Shown: piece after piece, positions 5,464 through 8,224 of the stretch
How the letters are laid out: each line of letters starts with the position of its first letter
How positions within the stretch are numbered: position 1 is the first letter of the stretch
Notes under the pieces: model-generated
What the model saw: the letters and a program-made list of their open reading frames with translations, nothing else
What the model was told of the DNA's origin: nothing
Database searches by the model: none
Assembly: GCA_947629875.1 (NCBI GenBank)
Contig: CANRFK010000058.1
Span: forward strand, 1 to 8,224
DNA from: an uncultured Clostridia bacterium
GTDB taxonomy: Bacteria > Bacillota > Clostridia > Christensenellales > Borkfalkiaceae
Length of the DNA: 8,224 nt
Direction of reading: 5' to 3'
Program-made: the position numbers and the translations under genes

Positions 5464-6378
5464 ATGAATACGGCGAGGGTAAACGCTTATGCAAAACTCA
5501 ATCTCACGCTGGATATCGTGGGAAGCGAAGAGGGGTATCACCTGCTCGACAGTCTCGTCGTCACCGTGGGGCTTTTTGACCGCGTCGTCGTGAAGAAGAA
5601 AAGGGGCGGGCTCTCGTCCGTCTCGATGCACGGCTTGGGGAGCGAGAATATCCCGCCCGAAAAGAACAACGCGCTGCGGGCGGCGGAGGCGTTCTCCGCC
5701 CGCTTTCAAACGGACGGCGCGAACATTACGATCTACAAAAATATCCCGATGGGCGCGGGGCTCGGGGGCTCCTCCGCCGACGTCGCGGGCGTGCTTCTCG
5801 GCATGACCAAATTGTACGAAATCAGGGACATGGGGTCGGTTTTTTCGCTTGCGGAGGAACTCGGCAGCGACGTAAAATTCCAACTCTCGGGCGGCTTTGC
5901 CCGCATGCGCGGCAGGGGCGGCGACCTCGAATTTTTCCCCGATACGCCCCCCCTGTGGTTTTTGCTCCTCTACACAAAGGAGGGCGTCTCCACCGCGGCG
6001 TGCTACAAAAAATACGATGAACGCGGCGAAACTTTCCCCCCGCGCACCGGGCGCGCCTTGGAGGGCTTTCAGAGCGGCAATCTCGACTGGGCGGCGCGCC
6101 TCTTCGGCAATCATCTCACGAGTGCCGCCGCCGAAATTTTGCCCGAGATCGGCGAAACCCTCAAAACACTGCGCGCTTTCTCGCCCATCGGCTGCGGCAT
6201 GACGGGCTCGGGCAGCGCGGTGTACGCCGCATTTCCCACCGAGGAGCTCGCCCTCTGGGCAAAGAGCAGGTATACGGGGAGCCGCCGCGCGGCGGTGTTC
6301 AAAGCGGTGGATCCCAAACACATCAAAAAATGGAGAAACCCCTACGTTCTCTCGGAGGGCGAGGGGGAAAGGAGTTAA
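5464..6378 (+). CDS. ispE: 4-diphosphocytidyl-2-C-methyl-D-erythritol kinase (CMK)
   Basis: IspE uses ATP to phosphorylate the 2-hydroxyl of CDP-methylerythritol in the MEP pathway to isopentenyl diphosphate; it is a cytoplasmic GHMP kinase. From ATG 5464 the protein has 304 residues, a little above the usual 280-300. Visible motifs are AYAKLNLTL (8-16, with the conserved Lys11 and Asn13), GYHLLDS (24-30), the ATP-binding loop PMGAGLGGSSADVA (95-108), the catalytic Asp136 in GSDVKF (134-139), and the third GHMP motif GMTGSGSAVYAAF (245-257). Longer starts at TTG 5428 and ATG 5455 are rejected because they lie inside the promoter and add no family sequence. GGGAG (5457-5461) is too close to the ATG to be a good ribosome binding site. 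The gene precedes 6380-7327 with one base between. Synteny with veg and sipL supports orthology. Confidence 0.95.
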   Translation: MNTARVNAYAKLNLTLDIVGSEEGYHLLDSLVVTVGLFDRVVVKKKRGGLSSVSMHGLGSENIPPEKNNALRAAEAFSARFQTDGANITIYKNIPMGAGLGGSSADVAGVLLGMTKLYEIRDMGSVFSLAEELGSDVKFQLSGGFARMRGRGGDLEFFPDTPPLWFLLLYTKEGVSTAACYKKYDERGETFPPRTGRALEGFQSGNLDWAARLFGNHLTSAAAEILPEIGETLKTLRAFSPIGCGMTGSGSAVYAAFPTEELALWAKSRYTGSRRAAVFKAVDPKHIKKWRNPYVLSEGEGERS

Positions 6379-6379
6379 A

Positions 6380-7327
6380 ATGGAAGAGAGAATTTTGGAC
6401 GACGACGAGAGCCGCGGCATCAAATTGAAGCGCACCAAGGAGGGCGGCACGGACGCCGTGGATGCGCTCGCCGAGGGCGAAGAGGGGGAGGCTACCGAAG
6501 AGGAGATCTACCTCGACCTTCCCGAAGAGGAGTACGACGAGGATCTCGTCGGGCTCACGCCCACCCAGCTCAAGGAGGAGTTGGAGCGGCGCGAGAGGGC
6601 GGCGCGCGCGGCGCACGAGGAGAGCGAACGGCTGAAAGCTTCCGCCGACGAAAAACTCGCGGAGGAGAAATTTGCCGACGCCGAACTTCTGTATGCGCAG
6701 GCGCTCGTGTGCGATGCGGGCAGCGAGGCCGCGGCCGAGGGGCTGTGGACGGCGCGCACCAAGAACTTCACCGATGCGGAGGCCGTCTTTGCGGAAGGCG
6801 CCGCGGAGGAGCTCGCGGGAAGCGATACGGCGCGCGCCCTCGTCGTGGAGAAAATGGGCAAAAACCTCAATACGTTGCGCGATTTGTACGCAAAGGAGGA
6901 GGCGGAAATCGCCCCCGCGTTCGAGGAAGAACAAGAGACGCGGCGCGAGGCGTTCGCGGCGAACAAGAGGTACTACCTCGTCCGTTTTGCGGCGTTCCTC
7001 CTTGCCGCCGTGCTCTTTGCCATCGGCATTGCGGTGAGCGGGAGCTTCCTTCTGCGCACGCAGAGCAACCTGCCCGTCATTCTGATGGGTGTGTTCGGCG
7101 GGCTCACGCTCGTCGCGATCGTCATCGCCATCGTCTATTCGCGCAAGCTGTACGTCGCCTCGAGCCTGTACGGCGCCAACGAAAAGCTCTCCTCCACCGA
7201 GACGGGCGCGCGCATCGCATTTTTGCGCGAACGGCTGTATGCCCTCGCCCTCGTGTTCGGCGAGACGAAGAACGAGGAGCGCGAAGAGAGCGCGGAAAGC
7301 GAAGAGAACAAAGAGGACGAAGCGTAA
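6380..7327 (+). CDS. Acidic membrane protein with two C-terminal TM helices, 315 aa, function unknown
   Basis: I do not recognise this protein. Its order is: an acidic disordered N-terminus (1-60, many Asp and Glu); a charged helical region, probably coiled coil (61-98); one segment resembling a single TPR-like helical pair (about 96-135, KFADAELLYAQAL then TKNFTDAEAVF); further charged helices (140-197); two hydrophobic helices at about 199-221 and 231-253 joined by a short loop; a further helical stretch (265-293); and an acidic tail (297-315). There is no signal peptide, so the long N-terminal part and the tail are probably both cytoplasmic around a membrane hairpin. The ATG lies one base after the ispE stop, and its AAAGGAG (6368-6374) sits inside the end of ispE. 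That points to co-transcription and translational coupling. A shared function with ispE is not implied by the sequence. Confidence 0.85.
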   Translation: MEERILDDDESRGIKLKRTKEGGTDAVDALAEGEEGEATEEEIYLDLPEEEYDEDLVGLTPTQLKEELERRERAARAAHEESERLKASADEKLAEEKFADAELLYAQALVCDAGSEAAAEGLWTARTKNFTDAEAVFAEGAAEELAGSDTARALVVEKMGKNLNTLRDLYAKEEAEIAPAFEEEQETRREAFAANKRYYLVRFAAFLLAAVLFAIGIAVSGSFLLRTQSNLPVILMGVFGGLTLVAIVIAIVYSRKLYVASSLYGANEKLSSTETGARIAFLRERLYALALVFGETKNEEREESAESEENKEDEA

Positions 7328-7346
7328 AAACCCGCAAACACTGTGC

Positions 7347-7383
7347 GTTTTGCGCCCCGCGGCTCTGCCGCGGGGCGCAAAGC
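7347..7383. repeat. GC hairpin past the 6380-7327 stop, possible terminator
   Basis: Bases 7349-7363 pair with 7367-7381 around a TCT loop, and the stem can extend to 7347-7383 through one G-T pair. It starts about 20 bases beyond the stop codon at 7325-7327. No T run follows, so it is not a textbook terminator. A T run appears only at 7436-7441. The core CCGCGGCTCTGCCGCGG (7357-7373) matches the hairpin at 2223-2239 except for one loop base. Confidence 0.65.
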
Positions 7384-7452
7384 ATATTGCGGCGCGGGAA
7401 AAAACAAAAGCGGAATGGCGGCAAAATGCGATAGGTTTTTTCAAAAAAAGTA

Positions 7453-7481
7453 TTTACTTATCACTTTTTCGGGTGTATAAT
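7453..7481 (+). promoter_or_regulatory. SigA promoter of the phosphotransferase gene
   Basis: TTTACT (7453-7458, four of six consensus bases) and a perfect TATAAT (7476-7481) are 17 bases apart. Upstream lies an A/T palindrome, TTTTTTC then AAAAAAA (7436-7449), that could act as an UP element. Transcription should begin near 7488, leaving a leader of about 100 bases before the ATG at 7590. Confidence 0.8.
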
Positions 7482-7551
7482 AGAGAAGCAAAGCGGGCTT
7501 TTCGCGGGAAACGGGCGTGAAGGGCGCGCGGGTCATAAACAGAGAAAATTT

Positions 7552-7568
7552 GCGGGATAATTTCCCGC
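7552..7568 (+). promoter_or_regulatory. Small hairpin in the phosphotransferase leader
   Basis: GCGGGA (7552-7557) pairs with TCCCGC (7563-7568) across a TAATT loop. It ends 10 bases before the ribosome binding site GGGAGG (7579-7584). It might tune translation or mRNA stability. I recognise no known riboswitch or leader-peptide pattern in 7488-7589, and a 6-bp stem can arise by chance. Confidence 0.3.
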
Positions 7569-7589
7569 CGAAGATAAAGGGAGGAAACT

Positions 7590-8224
7590 ATGGAACTCAT
7601 TCATGAAAGCGGCGGCAAAAAGCTGTACCGCGACGGGAACAAGCTCATCAAGTCGTTCGACGAGAGCTACTCCAAGGCAGGCATCCTCAACGAGGCCTTA
7701 AACCAGGCGCGCGTCGAGGAGACAAACCTCAACATCCCCAAGGTCTTGGGCGTGGAGGTCATCGGCGGCAAGTGGTCGCTCATCTGGGAGTTCATCGAGG
7801 GCGATACGCTTGAGGAACTCATGCAGAGAAACCCCGAAAAACGGGACGAATACCTCGAATTTTTCGTTGATCTGCAGATCCGCATGAGCAAGGAGAAGGT
7901 GCCGCTTTTGGGGCATCTCCGCGACAAGATGCACGCCAAAATTTCGGCGAGCGCCTTCCCCGCGACGGTGCGCTACGACCTGCACGTGCGGCTCGATAGC
8001 CTCCCCCGCCACAAAAAACTGTGTCACGGGGACTTCCAGCCCAGCAACGTCGTCATCACGAAGGACGGCACGCCGTACATCATCGACTGGTCGCACGCCA
8101 CGCAGGGCAACGGCTCCGCCGACGCCGCGCGGACGTACCTCATCTTCAAATTGCAGAAGAAGGACGAGATGGCGGAAAAATACCTGCGCCTCTTCTGCCA
8201 GAAGACGGATACCGCCATCCAGTA
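7590..8224 (+). CDS. APH-family phosphotransferase, 3' end cut by window edge
   Basis: This is a kinase-like protein of the aminoglycoside phosphotransferase/choline kinase fold, which moves the gamma-phosphate of ATP to a small molecule; the substrate cannot be read from the sequence. The 211 visible residues start at an ATG with AAAGGGAGG (7576-7584) five bases upstream. The N-lobe carries KLIKSF (about 18-23, candidate ATP-binding lysine) and the hinge-like WEFIEGDTLEELM (about 70-82). The C-lobe carries the Brenner motif HGDFQPSN (146-153; catalytic Asp148, Asn153) and the metal-binding IIDW (164-167, Asp166). About the last quarter is probably missing. Many such proteins are encoded by non-resistant bacteria and act on sugars, choline-like compounds or unknown metabolites, so calling it a resistance gene would be unjustified. 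It has its own promoter and leader and no visible functional partner. Confidence 0.87.
   Translation, partial: MELIHESGGKKLYRDGNKLIKSFDESYSKAGILNEALNQARVEETNLNIPKVLGVEVIGGKWSLIWEFIEGDTLEELMQRNPEKRDEYLEFFVDLQIRMSKEKVPLLGHLRDKMHAKISASAFPATVRYDLHVRLDSLPRHKKLCHGDFQPSNVVITKDGTPYIIDWSHATQGNGSADAARTYLIFKLQKKDEMAEKYLRLFCQKTDTAIQ

Noticed and set aside
4150..6450. A 766-codon open frame on the minus strand across the lipoprotein gene and ispE
   Set aside because: It is the antisense shadow of two genes that happen to lie in the same frame (their starts differ by a multiple of three) in GC-rich DNA. It runs through the terminator and promoter between them and has Arg/His-rich low-complexity composition with no family motif.
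7382..7441. GCATATTGC / GCAAAATGC imperfect stem followed by GATAGG and six T as a terminator
   Set aside because: Nine base pairs with a mismatch across a 30-base loop is a poor terminator stem. The T run is better explained as part of the A/T-rich DNA upstream of the promoter at 7453-7481.
6323..7444. A 373-codon minus-strand open frame opposite the two-TM protein
   Set aside because: Antisense shadow; it spans the hairpin at 7347-7383, overlaps the ispE end, and shows only Arg/Leu-rich composition. The plus-strand gene has a ribosome binding site and coupling to ispE.
7517..7606. GTG-started 29-codon upstream open frame overlapping the phosphotransferase start
   Set aside because: No convincing ribosome binding site before the GTG and no leader-peptide signature such as a run of one amino acid; an open frame this short is expected by chance.

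Overview
The window (8224 bases, clearly GC-rich) reads as a chromosomal segment of a spore-forming, gut-type member of the Clostridia (Bacillota). The grounds are a Bacillota-style DNA gyrase A, a Veg-family protein, a SipL-like spore-coat morphogen (SPOCS/DUF3794 repeats plus a C-terminal LysM), strong GGAG-type ribosome binding sites, and an apparent SigE-type sporulation promoter. I cannot assign genus or species. An uncultured GC-rich clostridial lineage such as Christensenellales is a guess.

Layout: (1) 1-1920, the 3' three quarters of gyrA, whose 5' end lies outside the window. (2) 1921-2269, a gene-free stretch packed with palindromes and short interspersed-repeat phrases. (3) 2270-2524 on the minus strand, veg. 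(4) 2639-4120, a sipL-like gene divergent from veg, with a near-perfect SigE-type promoter in the shared 114-base gap. (5) 4133-4165 terminator, then 4255-5373, a lipoprotein of unknown function with its own consensus SigA promoter and its own terminator. (6) 5464-6378 ispE, read from a SigA promoter placed so close to the start codon that the message should be leaderless, followed after one base by 6380-7327, a two-TM acidic protein of unknown function. (7) 7328-7589, a GC hairpin, a SigA promoter and a leader of about 100 bases. (8) 7590 to the window edge, an APH-like phosphotransferase truncated by the window.

How the genes relate: veg, sipL and ispE recall the Bacillus subtilis yabG-veg-sspF-ispE neighbourhood, with the SPOCS/LysM gene in the place of sspF. 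Here veg is inverted relative to the others and a lipoprotein cassette sits between sipL and ispE. The genes do not form one pathway: they cover DNA topology, a vegetative regulator, spore coat anchoring, an envelope lipoprotein, isoprenoid precursor synthesis (MEP pathway), a membrane protein and a small-molecule kinase. I found no convincing CRISPR array, tRNA, rRNA, transposase or defence system. The most unusual material is non-coding: the repeat cluster at 1951-2247, the leaderless ispE promoter, the SigE-type promoter, and a pair of GC hairpins with the same core, each about 20 bases past a stop codon.
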